Both the position numbers and the translations under genes were made by a program. Source: an uncultured Kordiimonas sp. (GTDB lineage Bacteria; Pseudomonadota; Alphaproteobacteria; Sphingomonadales; Kordiimonadaceae). Taken from it: a stretch of DNA of 64,000 nt. The notes beneath the pieces were generated by a model. That model searched no databases, was not told the origin of the DNA, and saw only the letters and a list, made by a program, of their open reading frames with translations. Below, in pieces: positions 18,990 through 30,469 of the stretch; within the stretch, counting starts at the first letter, position 1; every line of letters begins with the position of its first letter. Where the stretch lies: contig CANNEK010000001.1 in the NCBI GenBank assembly GCA_947503625.1, positions 124,001 through 188,000 on the forward strand, read 5' to 3'.

Positions 18990-19665
18990 TGCTAAAGCCC
19001 AGAATAGAAAATCTCGACGCAATCAGTTGCCTGAGACACTCCTGCAATGCCTCAACACTCTGGTCCGCATCAACAACAACACAGCGATCAGGAGAGCGTT
19101 CTGCAATATCAAGAAACACTTTGCGCGTCGCCTCATGCAAGCTCACTTCCATGCGCTCAAATCGGTCTTCCTTGTCAGTTTTCTCGGATTTATCTGTTTC
19201 CCTCGACACAGCTCTGGACAAACCAACACCAACCGGCAAATCCAGGATCAGTGTTAGATCAGGCTTGAGGTCTCCAAGTACCAATTGCTGTAGAGCACGA
19301 ACTTTCTCAACACCGACGCCACGTGCTGCGCCCTGATACGCAATGCTTGAGTCTGTAAATCGGTCACAAAGAACCCATTTACCTTGCTTTAGTGTCGGGA
19401 CAATAACCCGCTCCACATGATCAGACCGAGCGGCAGTATACAACAGAACCTCTGTCATCGGGGTCCAGCGGTCAACGTCTCCGGTTAATACCAGATTGCG
19501 GATTTGCTCAGCTCCGGGTGCACCGCCAGGCTCCCGGGTACAGATGTGCTCTATTCCTTCAGTCACCAGCCAGTCGGACAGCAACTTGATCTGGGTTGAT
19601 TTACCCGAGCCTTCACCACCTTCAAGCGTAATGAACGGCGCGCCGTTTACCGCCTTTTCAATCAT
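18982..19665 (-). CDS. tmk: Thymidylate kinase
   Basis: FITLEGGEGSGKSTQIKLL, TREPGGAPGAEQIR, DRFTDSSIAYQGAARG. Confidence 0.97.
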   Translation of the reverse strand: MIEKAVNGAPFITLEGGEGSGKSTQIKLLSDWLVTEGIEHICTREPGGAPGAEQIRNLVLTGDVDRWTPMTEVLLYTAARSDHVERVIVPTLKQGKWVLCDRFTDSSIAYQGAARGVGVEKVRALQQLVLGDLKPDLTLILDLPVGVGLSRAVSRETDKSEKTDKEDRFERMEVSLHEATRKVFLDIAERSPDRCVVVDADQSVEALQECLRQLIASRFSILGFSNG

Positions 19666-20846
19666 TGAGGTGTAAGCTCAGCGCCTGCAGAGCCGAAAAG
19701 AAGGTATTCGAATGCTGCACCAATTTTGCCGAATCCACCAACTTCTTCCACGGCCTGCCCAGCCAACAAAGGAGTTCGCACAGGCTCACGACCCCGCAGT
19801 TCAACAATCAACTCACCAATCTGCTGACCTCGAGCGATCGGTGCCGAAACCGGGTTGGTATACTCGACAGAAACCCTCATTTCTGCGCGTTGACGTCGTG
19901 ACATGGTGATTGCGAGGTCCTCACCTATCACCATTGGTACTGTAGGTGTTTCTCCAAGCCACACCTCAGCATAGTCAACCGTTTCGCCCGCTCTAAAGAG
20001 TGGATAGTGACTAAAGTTTCGGAAACCATATTGAAGCAAACGCTGACTTTCCCGCGTACGCTCGCTTGTAGATGTCAAACCACCAACAACAAGAACAAGC
20101 CGGCGCCCTTCCCTTTCTGCTGACGCCGCCAGCCCATAACCAGACTCTTCCGTATGGCCTGTTTTGAGGCCGTCAGCGCCGGGGAAACGACCAAGAAGCG
20201 GATTACGGTTGTATCTGTTGGATGCAAAATTTTTGTACTGAAACTCACGCTCACCAAACATAGGGTACAAGTCTGGGAAATCTGTCGCCAACTTCAACGA
20301 GAGTGTCGCGAGATCCCTAGCTGACATTACGTGCCCTTCAGCAGGCCAGCCATTGGCATTTTTAAAAACACTGCCAGACAAACCGATATCGACAGCTTTC
20401 GCATTCAACCAATCAACAAACAATTCATGAGAACCTGCCATATGTTCAGCTAAAACGACACAGGCATCGTTACCGGACAGGACGATAATACCCCTAAGCA
20501 GATCGCCAACAGTAACAACATCTCGCGCACGTAAAAACATTGTAGAACCACGATTGTTCCATTCACGCCATGTTTCGTCAGATACGACGACTTCATCATC
20601 GAGCGCCAATTCGCCTTGTTTTATCGCGTCAAAAGCCAGGTACACCGTCATCAATTTGCTCATTGATGCAGGTGGAAACGGTGTGTCGGCATCTTTTTCA
20701 AACAGAATGCTGCCGGTGCTAGCGTCCAGCAAAACAGCCTGCGTTGCCGGAGTAGCCATGGTTTGTGCTATCGCAGAGGTAGCAAGGGAAATAACCAGCA
20801 TCCCGACAACACCTATTTTTCTCAAACCCAATACAAGCAACTTCAT
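19662..20846 (-). CDS. D-alanyl-D-alanine carboxypeptidase (S11 PBP)
   Basis: PASMSKLMTVYLAFD (SxxK), SGNDACVVLAEH (SxN), DGLKTGHTEESGYG (KTG). Confidence 0.96.
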   Translation of the reverse strand: MKLLVLGLRKIGVVGMLVISLATSAIAQTMATPATQAVLLDASTGSILFEKDADTPFPPASMSKLMTVYLAFDAIKQGELALDDEVVVSDETWREWNNRGSTMFLRARDVVTVGDLLRGIIVLSGNDACVVLAEHMAGSHELFVDWLNAKAVDIGLSGSVFKNANGWPAEGHVMSARDLATLSLKLATDFPDLYPMFGEREFQYKNFASNRYNRNPLLGRFPGADGLKTGHTEESGYGLAASAEREGRRLVLVVGGLTSTSERTRESQRLLQYGFRNFSHYPLFRAGETVDYAEVWLGETPTVPMVIGEDLAITMSRRQRAEMRVSVEYTNPVSAPIARGQQIGELIVELRGREPVRTPLLAGQAVEEVGGFGKIGAAFEYLLFGSAGAELTPQ

Positions 20847-20888
20847 GCCATTTACCCTTGTTGAACTGACAGTTAAAACCAAACTAGT

Positions 20889-21710
20889 TCAGCGAACCTT
20901 TTCGGTGAAAATTCGTGCATCATAAAACCCATCAGCGACCACTCGGTCAAGTCTGTCCTGCGCCAACAGTCTTTTCACAAATGGCCCTATCCTCACACGC
21001 CAGAACGCTCTGCCGTTCTGCATCTGTCGCTGAACGCGTGCTGGATGACCAGATTGTCGGAGCTTGTTAGCCTGCGTCGTTGCATTTTCCTGGCTGCTGT
21101 AGGACCCGACCTGGACAAAGTGTGTCTCACCAGTTGCTGTCACCTGCGGCGCCTGTGCCTGCTCAGGGCGAGACTGCGCTGTTGCTGTTTGCTGCGATCT
21201 GGATGATCTGATAACCCTGCCGCTTTCATCCGAAGCCTGTATTCTCACTCTGGTAACGCCCTGCTTTTGAAAACCAAGCAGTTGCGCGCCGCGCCGTGAA
21301 ACATCAATGAGGCGCCCAGCCACAAATGGTCCACGATCATTGACCCGTAACACAAGTGAGCGATTGTTTTGTAAATTGGTAACTTTGACATATGACGGCA
21401 TCGGCAGCGTTTTGTGCGCAGCCGTCAATGCGTTCATATTGTATACTTCGCCGTTAGCTGTCGCTTTACCGTGAAAATCTTTCCCGTACCATGACGCATA
21501 CCCGGTTTGATCATACGTCGGATCTTCTTTTGGGTAGTACCACACTCCCGCAACCTTGTAGGGGTTGCCGACTTTACGCTTAACTCCCTGAGTACCCGTC
21601 GGCATTTCATCGTTCTTGGGCATGCGGGCCACGGTGCGTGGCTTATTTGTAGAGCACGCCGCGACAGACAGGCCGAGAAGTGTGCCGACAATGATATGGG
21701 TGACCTTCAT
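20889..21710 (-). CDS. rlpA: Septal ring lytic transglycosylase RlpA family with SPOR domain
   Basis: GYASWYGKDFHGKATANGEVYNMNALTAAHKTLPMPSYVKVTNL; C-terminal SPOR-type HFVQVGSYSSQENAT; lipobox VAACS. Confidence 0.93.
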   Translation of the reverse strand: MKVTHIIVGTLLGLSVAACSTNKPRTVARMPKNDEMPTGTQGVKRKVGNPYKVAGVWYYPKEDPTYDQTGYASWYGKDFHGKATANGEVYNMNALTAAHKTLPMPSYVKVTNLQNNRSLVLRVNDRGPFVAGRLIDVSRRGAQLLGFQKQGVTRVRIQASDESGRVIRSSRSQQTATAQSRPEQAQAPQVTATGETHFVQVGSYSSQENATTQANKLRQSGHPARVQRQMQNGRAFWRVRIGPFVKRLLAQDRLDRVVADGFYDARIFTEKVR

Positions 21711-21722
21711 ACTCGGCACCCT

Positions 21723-22829
21723 CTAGCGCGCCGCGATCGTTGCGGCACCCGCTTGAATGGCGTCCGAAAGCAAACCCACTGACAAGGCATACTTAAATGA
21801 AGGGTTATAGCGCATAATTGAGCAGAAATTCCGATAAACCAAATACCCTTCGCCGTCGCCTTCATCACCGATTATCAGGGCAGCAGGGATAGAGCGTGCA
21901 GGTAAATTGTCACCACTTAAACGGCGCACACCTAAAGCCTGCCAATCCTGCAGATCGCGCCAAATCCCCATCGATTTGAAAGCCTTGCATTGGCGGTCTG
22001 GCGTCAGCCCATCTTCCTGAACACCGACGAGACGGGTTTCGCCTCCTTCCGGCAATTTCACCTTGCGGCCCCAAGTCTGGTCATTGCGCCATCCAAAAGA
22101 CTTCAGATAATTAGCGATTGAACCTTGGACATCTGCCTTGTTTTCCCAAATGTCCCGCTCACCGTCTTCGTCCATGTCCACGGCATACTTGAGATAGTTC
22201 TCTGGCATAAACTGTGGCTGCCCCATCGCACCAGCCCAGGAACCCTTAAGCTTGTCCATTGACGTCATGCCCTTGTCCAGAATCTCGAGTGCCGCAAACA
22301 ATTCTCGGCGGAATCGTTTTCCGCGACGTTTGTCATAAGCGAGCGTCGCGACGGCGTCAAAAACTGAATATGAAAGCGGCACAGTCCCATAGTTGGTCTC
22401 CACGCCCCATATTGCAGCGATGAAGCGCTCCTGAACTCCGAATTTTGCCGACGCCGACGCAAGGCTGTCGGCATTATCGATCAGCGCCTGTGCGCCTTTC
22501 GTTTTGCGCCAGTCACTAACCCTGGATTTCAGGTAACGAGCATACGTCTGCTTGACCTCGGGCTGATTTCGGTCTCGTTGAATAACCCTGACGATGGGAG
22601 TAACGTCCGATAGCGCTGTGGAAATAGTGTCTTCGCCAATTCCGCGCTCTCTTGCTTCTGCCCTCACCGCATCCAGCCACTCTTCAAACTCGGCATCCCG
22701 CGCTGGCTTCTCGGTGGCTGCATCATCAGGCGTATCTTGCGAGTCAGCAAAACTGGCTTGTCCGAAAACCATAGGGAAAACTAGCGCTCCAACGGCGCAT
22801 GTGTGACGCAAAAGGCTTGCTATGGGCAT
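21723..22829 (-). CDS. Lytic murein transglycosylase (MltB family)
   Basis: FGVQERFIAAIWGVETNYGTVPLSYSVFDAVATLAYDKRRGKRFRRELFAAL, WAGAMGQPQFMPENYLKYAVDMDEDGERDIW. Confidence 0.94.
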   Translation of the reverse strand: MPIASLLRHTCAVGALVFPMVFGQASFADSQDTPDDAATEKPARDAEFEEWLDAVRAEARERGIGEDTISTALSDVTPIVRVIQRDRNQPEVKQTYARYLKSRVSDWRKTKGAQALIDNADSLASASAKFGVQERFIAAIWGVETNYGTVPLSYSVFDAVATLAYDKRRGKRFRRELFAALEILDKGMTSMDKLKGSWAGAMGQPQFMPENYLKYAVDMDEDGERDIWENKADVQGSIANYLKSFGWRNDQTWGRKVKLPEGGETRLVGVQEDGLTPDRQCKAFKSMGIWRDLQDWQALGVRRLSGDNLPARSIPAALIIGDEGDGEGYLVYRNFCSIMRYNPSFKYALSVGLLSDAIQAGAATIAAR

Positions 22830-22986
22830 AGTATGCGAGGCTCCTTGAACAGATCGTGGTAGATTAGGCTGCAGGCCCTTTAGAAACAAGCCTGCAATCA
22901 CGTCAATTTCATGGCAAATTCGGTGAAGCGAATCCCCCAATGCGACGATTGGCATAGGAAACATCATCGAAGACAGATATCGCAAT

Positions 22987-23018
22987 TAAAAAAGGCCGCC
23001 GCAAACGCGTCGACCTTT
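22987..23018 (-). terminator. Rho-independent terminator after tRNA-Lys
   Basis: Minus strand AAAGGTCGACGCGTTTGCGGCGGCCTTTTTTT. Confidence 0.75.
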
Positions 23019-23023
23019 GAAAA

Positions 23024-23099
23024 TGGTGAGCCCGACAGGGTTCGAACCTGTGACCTACTGATTAAAAGTCAGTTGCTCTACCAGCTGAGCTACGGGCCC
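23024..23099 (-). tRNA. tRNA-Lys (anticodon TTT)
   Basis: GGGCCCGTAGCTCAGCTGGTAGAGCAACTGACTTTTAATCAGTAGGTCACAGGTTCGAACCTGTCGGGCTCACCA; cloverleaf pairs, CCA encoded. Confidence 0.97.
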
Positions 23100-23138
23100 C
23101 CGAAGGGAAGTTCATGGGGTTTCCCGTGAACGCGGCGG

Positions 23139-23167
23139 AACATAGGTGCATCGTATGACCCGGTCAA
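23139..23167 (-). promoter_or_regulatory. Sigma-70-type promoter for tRNA-Lys
   Basis: Minus strand TTGACC-17 nt-TATGTT followed by GC-rich discriminator. Confidence 0.6.
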
Positions 23168-23242
23168 GCAAAACTAGCATTCATATTGCAAAAAAAAATC
23201 TGGCCTTACTTGAAGTAAACACCAGCCAATGACTTCAGACTG

Positions 23243-24388
23243 TTACGAGAGCGGCTCAATGTCGCCCAAAGCATAGGTTTCCCGAAAGTTTTTTGCGTGG
23301 GTGGCTAGCGTTTTTGACGAAATAGCGTCTCTCAATCCGGACATCAAATCCTGATAGAACTGCAAGTTGTGCCATGTTAGCAGCATTGCGCCCAGGATTT
23401 CTCCGGCCCGTATCAGATGATGAACATATGCTCTGCTATATTGAGTGCAGGCGGGGCAAACACATCCTTCGTCAATTGGCCGGCTATCATCCTTATGACG
23501 CGCATTTTTCATATTGATAGCACCGCGTCTGGTAAACCCCTGCCCCGTGCGCCCCGAACGAGTCGGCATAACACAATCAAACATGTCAATTCCGCGTTCG
23601 ACAGCGCCAACAATGTCATCCGGCTTGCCAACACCCATCAAGTAACGGGGTGTTTCCGTTGGCATCCTGGGCATCGTGAAGTCCAGAACGTCAAACATCG
23701 TCTCCTGGCCCTCGCCCACTGCCAATCCGCCGACCGCATAACCATCAAATCCAATGTCGGTCAAAGCATCAATCGAATTGAACCGCAGATCTTCAAAAAC
23801 ACCGCCTTGCACGATACCGAACAGAGCAGAGCGAGACGCATGTTCCTGTCCGCAATTAAAACCGTCTCGGGACCGCTGCGCCCAGCGCATCGAGAGCTCC
23901 ATGGATTTTCGGGTCTCCTCGTGGGTAGCGGGGAAAGGCGTACACTCATCAAAACACATGACGATATCTGAACCTAACAGTCGCTGGATCTCCATCGATC
24001 TTTCCGGTGTCAGCATTATTTTGCTTCCGTCCAAATGCGACCTGAACGTGACTCCTTCTTCGCTCATCTTTCTCAGTTCAGTAAGCGACATGACCTGAAA
24101 ACCGCCTGAGTCCGTCAAAATTGGGCGATCCCAATTCATGAACTTGTGCAAACCGCCGAGCGCATGAACACGCTCCGCCGTGGGGCGCAACATTAAATGA
24201 TAGGTATTTCCGAGAAGAATATCGGCGCCCGTGGACCGAACGTTTTCCGGTAGCATCGCCTTGACAGTTCCGGCCGTGCCTACCGGCATGAAAGCCGGGG
24301 TGCGGATATCCCCTCGCATCATTTCTATGCTGCCAGTCCGCGCCGCGCCGTCTGTTGCTGATATGTTAAATGAAAAACGTTTCGTCAT
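23243..24388 (-). CDS. tgt: tRNA-guanine transglycosylase
   Basis: [54 protein letters not shown], zinc-site [17 protein letters not shown]. Confidence 0.97.
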   Translation of the reverse strand: MTKRFSFNISATDGAARTGSIEMMRGDIRTPAFMPVGTAGTVKAMLPENVRSTGADILLGNTYHLMLRPTAERVHALGGLHKFMNWDRPILTDSGGFQVMSLTELRKMSEEGVTFRSHLDGSKIMLTPERSMEIQRLLGSDIVMCFDECTPFPATHEETRKSMELSMRWAQRSRDGFNCGQEHASRSALFGIVQGGVFEDLRFNSIDALTDIGFDGYAVGGLAVGEGQETMFDVLDFTMPRMPTETPRYLMGVGKPDDIVGAVERGIDMFDCVMPTRSGRTGQGFTRRGAINMKNARHKDDSRPIDEGCVCPACTQYSRAYVHHLIRAGEILGAMLLTWHNLQFYQDLMSGLRDAISSKTLATHAKNFRETYALGDIEPLS

Positions 24389-25425
24389 TGGTCGTTCCTG
24401 GCGGGGTACAGCAGACTGCTGTCCCCGTATGAATAAAACCGATATCCGCTTTCAATCGCATGGCGATAGGCTTTCTGCATAGTTTCAAGGCCTGAAAAAG
24501 CTGAAACCAGCATAAACAAAGTCGATTTGGGCAGGTGAAAATTTGTCATCAGCAAATCAATGGCTCGAAATTTATAGCCCGGCGTTATGAATATGTCTGT
24601 ATCACCGGAAAAGGGCTTTATAATGCCGTCATCAGTTGCAGCGCTTTCCAACAACCGGAGCGACGTTGTTCCAACAGACACAATCCTTCCGTCATTCGCT
24701 CTTACCTGGTTTAGCAGCTCGGCGGTCTCTACGGTTATTTCACCCCATTCGCTGTGCATGCGATGGTCGTCTGTGTCTTCGGCTTTCACCGGCAGAAAAG
24801 TTCCGGCACCGACATGAAGTGTTACCGTTGCGGACTGAACACCTTTTTTCTTCAAAGCTTCAAGAAGTTCCGGCGTGAAATGCAGGCCAGCTGTGGGGGC
24901 TGCAACAGCGCCATCCTGGTTGGCATAGACGGTCTGATAATCTGACATATCCCGTTCATCGACCGCCCGCTGGGATGCAATATAGGGAGGCAACGGCATT
25001 ACGCCATGGCTTTCCAGCGCAGCTGTCATTGCCGTGTCTTCTACGGCAAATTCCAGAGTTCTTTCGCCCCCCTCCCCAAGTGCCACGACGTGCGCGCGCA
25101 AGCCGTTAAAATCCAGTGTATCACCAATTTGAACTTTTTTGGCGGGTTTAGCGAAGGCAAGCCAAACCGTATCATTTTCACGTTTGTGTAATGTTACTTC
25201 AATTTTTGCGTCACCACGTTTGCCCGCCAGTCGGCCCGGGATTACACGTGTATCATTGAAAACCAGAACATCGCGAGACGTGAGCTGACTACACAGGTCT
25301 GTAACACCTGCATCTGTCAGGCCCTCAGGCTTGACGACCAGCATCCTTGCGCTATCTCGAGGGAAGGCTGGCCGAAGGGCTACACTGCTCTTGGGCAGCT
25401 CAAAATCAAATAAATCTACATCCAT
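24385..25425 (-). CDS. queA: S-adenosylmethionine:tRNA ribosyltransferase-isomerase
   Basis: [63 protein letters not shown]. Confidence 0.97.
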   Translation of the reverse strand: MDVDLFDFELPKSSVALRPAFPRDSARMLVVKPEGLTDAGVTDLCSQLTSRDVLVFNDTRVIPGRLAGKRGDAKIEVTLHKRENDTVWLAFAKPAKKVQIGDTLDFNGLRAHVVALGEGGERTLEFAVEDTAMTAALESHGVMPLPPYIASQRAVDERDMSDYQTVYANQDGAVAAPTAGLHFTPELLEALKKKGVQSATVTLHVGAGTFLPVKAEDTDDHRMHSEWGEITVETAELLNQVRANDGRIVSVGTTSLRLLESAATDDGIIKPFSGDTDIFITPGYKFRAIDLLMTNFHLPKSTLFMLVSAFSGLETMQKAYRHAIESGYRFYSYGDSSLLYPARNDQ

Positions 25426-25477
25426 GCGGCGGCTTTTAACCGAAGCCCGCTAACGGAACAAGTGGTATTGAGCGAAC

Positions 25478-26020
25478 TTATTCTTTGGCGTCCGCCGCTA
25501 CCTGCATCTTTTGGATTGCAGTAGGGTTTCTGGGTGGTTCACCGACCGCGATTTGATCGACATGTTCCATGCCAGAAACAACACGGCCCCATACCGTGTA
25601 ATCATAGTCGAGAGCGGAGCAGCGAGTAAAGCAGATGAAGAACTGGCTATCGGCACTGTCAGGATCAGTAGCCCGGGCCATCGAAAGCGTGCCTCTCACA
25701 TGGGGCAGTTTATTAAATTCAGCCGCAATATTGACACCAGAGCCACCCGTGCCATTACCCGATGGGTCACCGCCCTGTGCCATAAAGCCCGGGATCACCC
25801 GGTGGAATTTCAAGCCGTCATAAAAGCCTTCGCGTGTCAGCTCTTTGATACGAGCCACATGGTTAGGTGCCATGTCCGGGCGCATCGCAATGACCACCCG
25901 ACCAAATTCCAAATCCATGTAGAGTGTATTTTCGAGATCAAGTTCAATGTTCTGGGCTTGACTGTCATCCGTCATAAATAAACCTATCACTAATGAGAAA
26001 ACTGCAAATAAACGCGTCAT
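25478..26020 (-). CDS. Peptidylprolyl isomerase, cyclophilin type, exported
   Basis: FYDGLKFHRVIPGFMAQGGDPSGNGTGGSG, SADSQFFICF, WGRVVSGMEHVDQI; N-terminal signal peptide. Confidence 0.95.
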   Translation of the reverse strand: MTRLFAVFSLVIGLFMTDDSQAQNIELDLENTLYMDLEFGRVVIAMRPDMAPNHVARIKELTREGFYDGLKFHRVIPGFMAQGGDPSGNGTGGSGVNIAAEFNKLPHVRGTLSMARATDPDSADSQFFICFTRCSALDYDYTVWGRVVSGMEHVDQIAVGEPPRNPTAIQKMQVAADAKE

Positions 26021-26075
26021 TTCTTATGGCTACCATCTTGTTTTTGTACGTGGCAACAGGCTCCAAAAGGCTTTG

Positions 26076-26594
26076 TTATCCCTTTTTCGAGTGAGCCTCT
26101 ACCTTTGCGACAACTTCTAGACCAACTTGTTTCGGAACAAAAGCAGCAATGTTACCACCATACATGGCAACTTCTTTAACGAGCCTTGAGGCGATCGTTT
26201 GATACTTTGGGTCCGCCATCAGAAACACCGTCTCGATGTCCGGATTAATCTGATAGTTCATACCTGTCATTTGAAACTCATATTCGAAATCAGCAACAGC
26301 CCTAAGTCCACGAATGATAAAATCCGCTCCGACCCTTTCGGCAAACTTCATCAGCAACTCGTCAAATTGAACAACGTCGATTTGAACGCCCGTTTCCAAC
26401 GCAAGCGCACTCGTTTCCCGTGTCACGATATCGACCCTCTCTTCCAGGGTGAATAGCGGATTTTTGCTTGGGTTGGTGGCAACACCAATAACAAGTCGAT
26501 CAACCAGACCAATGCCGCGTTTGATGATATCGATATGACCGTTCGTAATCGGGTCAAAGGTTCCCGGATAAACACCAACGCGCTGTTTTGCCAT
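26076..26594 (-). CDS. coaD: Pantetheine-phosphate adenylyltransferase
   Basis: VGVYPGTFDPITNGHIDIIKRG, FIIRGLRAVADFEYEFQMTGMN, SSRLVKEV-like ASRLVKEVAMYGGN. Confidence 0.97.
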   Translation of the reverse strand: MAKQRVGVYPGTFDPITNGHIDIIKRGIGLVDRLVIGVATNPSKNPLFTLEERVDIVTRETSALALETGVQIDVVQFDELLMKFAERVGADFIIRGLRAVADFEYEFQMTGMNYQINPDIETVFLMADPKYQTIASRLVKEVAMYGGNIAAFVPKQVGLEVVAKVEAHSKKG

Positions 26595-26720
26595 GGCCTG
26601 TTCCTCAATGCTCGAGCTATCATTTAGATTGCGTTCCGGCAACATTCCTGAATATGTGTGAAAAAACAAGGATTTTCGGGCTCCACATGGATGTCAGGAA
26701 ATTGAATCAGGGGATTAAGG

Positions 26721-27350
26721 TTGGTCGATCCACTTCTATTCTGGCTTTTTATAGCCGCCACGGCCGGTTTCATATTTACGCCAGGGCCGATAGTGGGCTT
26801 GATCGTTGCAGAAACCCTGCGCGACGGCGCACGGCACGGGCTTGCGGTTGTCCTTGGTGCCACAGTTGTGTCGTTGATATTTTTGACAATCAATTTCTTC
26901 GGGTTTGCCAGTGTTGCGGCCTTACCGGAAGCCGTCCTGGACCTAGTCCGCTATTTTGGCGCGGCTTATTTGTTTTATCTGGCCTATCAAGCCATAACCC
27001 GTCCGGTACATCGATTGAACACTCCGGAAAATGAGCTGCCACCAGCAAAAGCTCCTGCTTTTTCGAGCTTTAAAAAATCAATGATCATTTCCATGACGAG
27101 CCCAAAAACGATCTTATTTTTTGCGGCATTTTTTCCCCAGTTCGTCAACGAAAAAATGCCGGTCGAACCACAGTTAGCTGTACTCTCTATAGCTTTTTTA
27201 GCTGTTGCCGGGCTAATGGACACATGTTGGGTCCTGACGGCCTCAAAGGCCAAAAAATTGCTAACTCAGAAAAACAAGCTGTCGCTTGCCAACAAAATAT
27301 CCGGCGGCATCCTTGCCGCCGGTGCAACACTACTTTTATTTATTAACTAA
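26721..27350 (+). CDS. LysE family amino-acid/homoserine lactone exporter
   Basis: Multi-TM, FIFTPGPIVGLIVAETLRDGARHGLAVVLGA; probable TTG start. Confidence 0.88.
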   Translation: MVDPLLFWLFIAATAGFIFTPGPIVGLIVAETLRDGARHGLAVVLGATVVSLIFLTINFFGFASVAALPEAVLDLVRYFGAAYLFYLAYQAITRPVHRLNTPENELPPAKAPAFSSFKKSMIISMTSPKTILFFAAFFPQFVNEKMPVEPQLAVLSIAFLAVAGLMDTCWVLTASKAKKLLTQKNKLSLANKISGGILAAGATLLLFIN

Positions 27351-27399
27351 TAAAAAACCAAAGCCTTCAAAAAAAACGATAGTGCCTTGATTTTATTTA

Positions 27400-30138
27400 T
27401 TATTCGCCATCATTAGTGTCAGTTTTTTCTTCATCATTTATCTCGATTTCGACGCCATCATTGCCTTCATCGTCATCTTCTTCAGTTTCCTGAAGTTTAG
27501 CGACAGAAACAATAGTCTCATCATCCGCAACTTTGAACAAGGTCACACCTTTGGTATTGCGGCTGGCGATCCGAACATCATGCACCGGCGTTCTGATCAG
27601 TTTACCCTGATCCGTAACCATCATGAGCTGCTCGTCTTCCGTGATAGGGAACACACCAACAACATCACCAATATCCGCGCGAAGCGCATCATTTGACGGA
27701 ACATTCCATATGCCCTGCCCGCCTCGACCGGTCACCCGGTATTCATGACTACTGGTTCGTTTACCAAATCCGTTGCTTGTCACTGTCAAAATAAACTGTT
27801 CAGTTGCGGCCAGTTCGTCCATTCGCTCGTCCGACAAGACCTGTTCAGCTGGTTCGGCTTTCCACGAAGCCGACTTCAAGTATGTCGTTCGTTCCTCAAC
27901 ACTCGCGTTTGTACTGTTGATAACGCACATGGACACGACAGACTCAGTTTCACCAAACTTCATCCCACGAACACCCGTTGACGTGCGCCCGACGAACAAA
28001 CGTACATCAGTAGCTTTAAACCGAATGGCTCGGCCACCACTGGCTGCCAGGAGGATATCATCATCTTCCGTACAGACATCGACACCAATTAATTTGTCGT
28101 CTTCGCTGGAGAAGCGAATAGCGATCTTACCGTTCGCCATCACGTTCGAGAAATCCGAGAGCAAGTTGCGGCGCACGTTGCCCTTGGCAGTTGCAAACAT
28201 CACATGCAAGTCGCTCCAGGTGTCTTCATCCTCCGGAAGCGGCAGAATTGTCGCGATGGTCTCTCCAGGCTGAAGCGGCAGCATATTAATAACTGCCTTA
28301 CCTTTCGATTGAGGCGTACCCAAAGGCAGTTTCCAGACTTTAAGTTTGTACACCTGCCCCAGGTTGGAGAAGAACAAGACAGGTGTGTGGGTGTCAGCTA
28401 CAAACAACGTCGAGAGGAAATCCTCATCTTTGGTTTGCATGCCCGACCGGCCTTTACCTCCTCGGCGCTGAGCGCGATAGGTGGAAAGAGGAACACGTTT
28501 GATGTAGCCCGAATGAGTCACCGTAACGACCATATCTTCACGAGCAATCAGGTCCTCATCTTCAAATGAATTGATCGTGTGCGTGTCTATTTCAGTACGG
28601 CGATCATTGCCGAATTCCTCGCGAACCTCGGCCAGTTCTTCTGTTAGAACCTCAAACAAGCGATCTCGCGACTGGAGGATTTCAAGATACTCACGGATTT
28701 TCTGCGCAAGCGTTTCCAACTCCCCACCAATTTCGTCGCGGCCCAACGCGGTGAGACGGTGAAGGCGCAAGTCAAGTATTGCCTTTATCTGCAACTCGGA
28801 CAGCTGATAGGTGCCATCATCATTGATTCTACCTGCTTCATTTATCAACTCAAGGTAAGACAGGATATCGGCGGTGTCCCAACGCTTTGCAGCCAGGGCC
28901 TCCCTTGCTGCCGCAGGCGATGGAGCGCCTCGAATGATCGCAACCACTTCATCGATATTAGCTACGGCAGTGACCAAGCCGACCATCAGATGGGCACGGT
29001 CACGGGCCTTGTTAAGCTCGAATTTGGTCCGACGAGTGATAACCTCTTCACGAAAATCAACAAACGCCTGTAACACGCCTTTTAGCGTTAGTTGCTCAGG
29101 CTTGCCGCCATTGATTGCCAGCATGTTAATGCCGAAGCTGGTCTGAACCTGGGTAAACCGGTAGAGTTGGTTCAGAACAACCTCGGGTACTGCGTCTCGT
29201 TTTAGCTCAATAACAACGCGAACACCGTCACGGTCACTTTCATCGCGCAGGTCAGAAATACCTTCAATGCGTTTGGTTTGAACGCATTCAGCGATTTTTT
29301 CTATCATCGACGCTTTGTTAACCTGGAATGGCACTTCGGTAATAATAATTGCATGCCGGTCTTTGCGCACTTCTTCAATGTGCGTCTTGCTGCGGATCGT
29401 TATGGAACCCTTGCCCGTTTCATAAGCTTGTCGAATACCGCTAACACCAAGGATCGAGGCTCCGGTCGGCAAATCGGGCCCTTTTACGTATTCCATCAAA
29501 CCCATGTTATCGATCTCGGGATTTTCAATAAGCGCAAAAACACCATCAATGACTTCTGTCAGGTTATGAGGCGGGATATTGGTTGCCATGCCAACAGCGA
29601 TGCCTGTGCCGCCATTAACCAGCAGGTTCGGAAAGCGAGCCGGCAACACAACAGGTTCATGCTCGCTCTCGTCATAGTTTGGACGAAATGCAACAGTGTC
29701 CTTTTCAATATCTGCCAAAAGTACAGATGCGACCTTGTCCATTCGGGCTTCGGTATAACGCATGGCAGCGGCGTTATCGCCGTCCATTGAACCAAAGTTA
29801 CCCTGCCCATCGACCAGCGGTGCACGCATGGAAAAGTCCTGCGCCATACGCACCAAAGCATCGTAAATCGCACTGTCACCGTGAGGGTGATACTTACCCA
29901 TCACGTCTCCGACGATACGGGCTGACTTCCGGAACGGCTTGTTCCATTCGTATCCATTTTCATGCATCGAGAACAAAATGCGCCTGTGAACCGGCTTCAG
30001 GCCATCTCGCACATCGGGCAAAGCCCGCGACACGATCACGCTCATAGCGTAATCGAGGTACGATGCCTTCATTTCGTCTTCAATTTTTATCGGCTGGATA
30101 TCTCGCTCTTGTGGCGGAATAGGTGTGTTATCGCTCAC
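27400..30138 (-). CDS. gyrA: DNA gyrase subunit A
   Basis: [45 protein letters not shown], GyrA-box [14 protein letters not shown] start. Confidence 0.98.
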   Translation of the reverse strand: MSDNTPIPPQERDIQPIKIEDEMKASYLDYAMSVIVSRALPDVRDGLKPVHRRILFSMHENGYEWNKPFRKSARIVGDVMGKYHPHGDSAIYDALVRMAQDFSMRAPLVDGQGNFGSMDGDNAAAMRYTEARMDKVASVLLADIEKDTVAFRPNYDESEHEPVVLPARFPNLLVNGGTGIAVGMATNIPPHNLTEVIDGVFALIENPEIDNMGLMEYVKGPDLPTGASILGVSGIRQAYETGKGSITIRSKTHIEEVRKDRHAIIITEVPFQVNKASMIEKIAECVQTKRIEGISDLRDESDRDGVRVVIELKRDAVPEVVLNQLYRFTQVQTSFGINMLAINGGKPEQLTLKGVLQAFVDFREEVITRRTKFELNKARDRAHLMVGLVTAVANIDEVVAIIRGAPSPAAAREALAAKRWDTADILSYLELINEAGRINDDGTYQLSELQIKAILDLRLHRLTALGRDEIGGELETLAQKIREYLEILQSRDRLFEVLTEELAEVREEFGNDRRTEIDTHTINSFEDEDLIAREDMVVTVTHSGYIKRVPLSTYRAQRRGGKGRSGMQTKDEDFLSTLFVADTHTPVLFFSNLGQVYKLKVWKLPLGTPQSKGKAVINMLPLQPGETIATILPLPEDEDTWSDLHVMFATAKGNVRRNLLSDFSNVMANGKIAIRFSSEDDKLIGVDVCTEDDDILLAASGGRAIRFKATDVRLFVGRTSTGVRGMKFGETESVVSMCVINSTNASVEERTTYLKSASWKAEPAEQVLSDERMDELAATEQFILTVTSNGFGKRTSSHEYRVTGRGGQGIWNVPSNDALRADIGDVVGVFPITEDEQLMMVTDQGKLIRTPVHDVRIASRNTKGVTLFKVADDETIVSVAKLQETEEDDDEGNDGVEIEINDEEKTDTNDGE

Positions 30139-30379
30139 CAGCTGCCCCTTTAGGTGTGCGGGCTTCCCCGCGTACGCTTAAACAAAGATATAGCCCAAAT
30201 ATCTCCGTTACCCCCGAGATGTTGTGGCTATGCATATGGTTTTCTACCAACTCCGGCGTTGCCGCGCAAGCCGAATGAGCAGCTTTTTGGTACCATTTTT
30301 CGCTCGTGATGATTTTACACTAGACGCAGTGAAATTCTGCCGCTAAAACCCCTCGCAGCTTCAACGTTAAGCATCCTCC

Positions 30380-30469
30380 GGGCAGGTGGCAGAGCGGTTG
30401 AATGCACCGGTCTTGAAAACCGGCAAGGGTGCAAGCCCTTCGTGGGTTCGAATCCCACCCTGCCCGCCA
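30380..30469 (+). tRNA. tRNA-Ser (anticodon TGA)
   Basis: GGGCAGGTGGCAGAGCGGTTGAATGCACCGGTCTTGAAAACCGGCAAGGGTGCAAGCCCTTCGTGGGTTCGAATCCCACCCTGCCCGCCA; long variable arm. Confidence 0.97.

Noticed and set aside
29278-29790. 170-aa and other long ORFs antisense to gyrA
   Set aside because: Shadow ORFs of a highly conserved gene; no SD or domain support.
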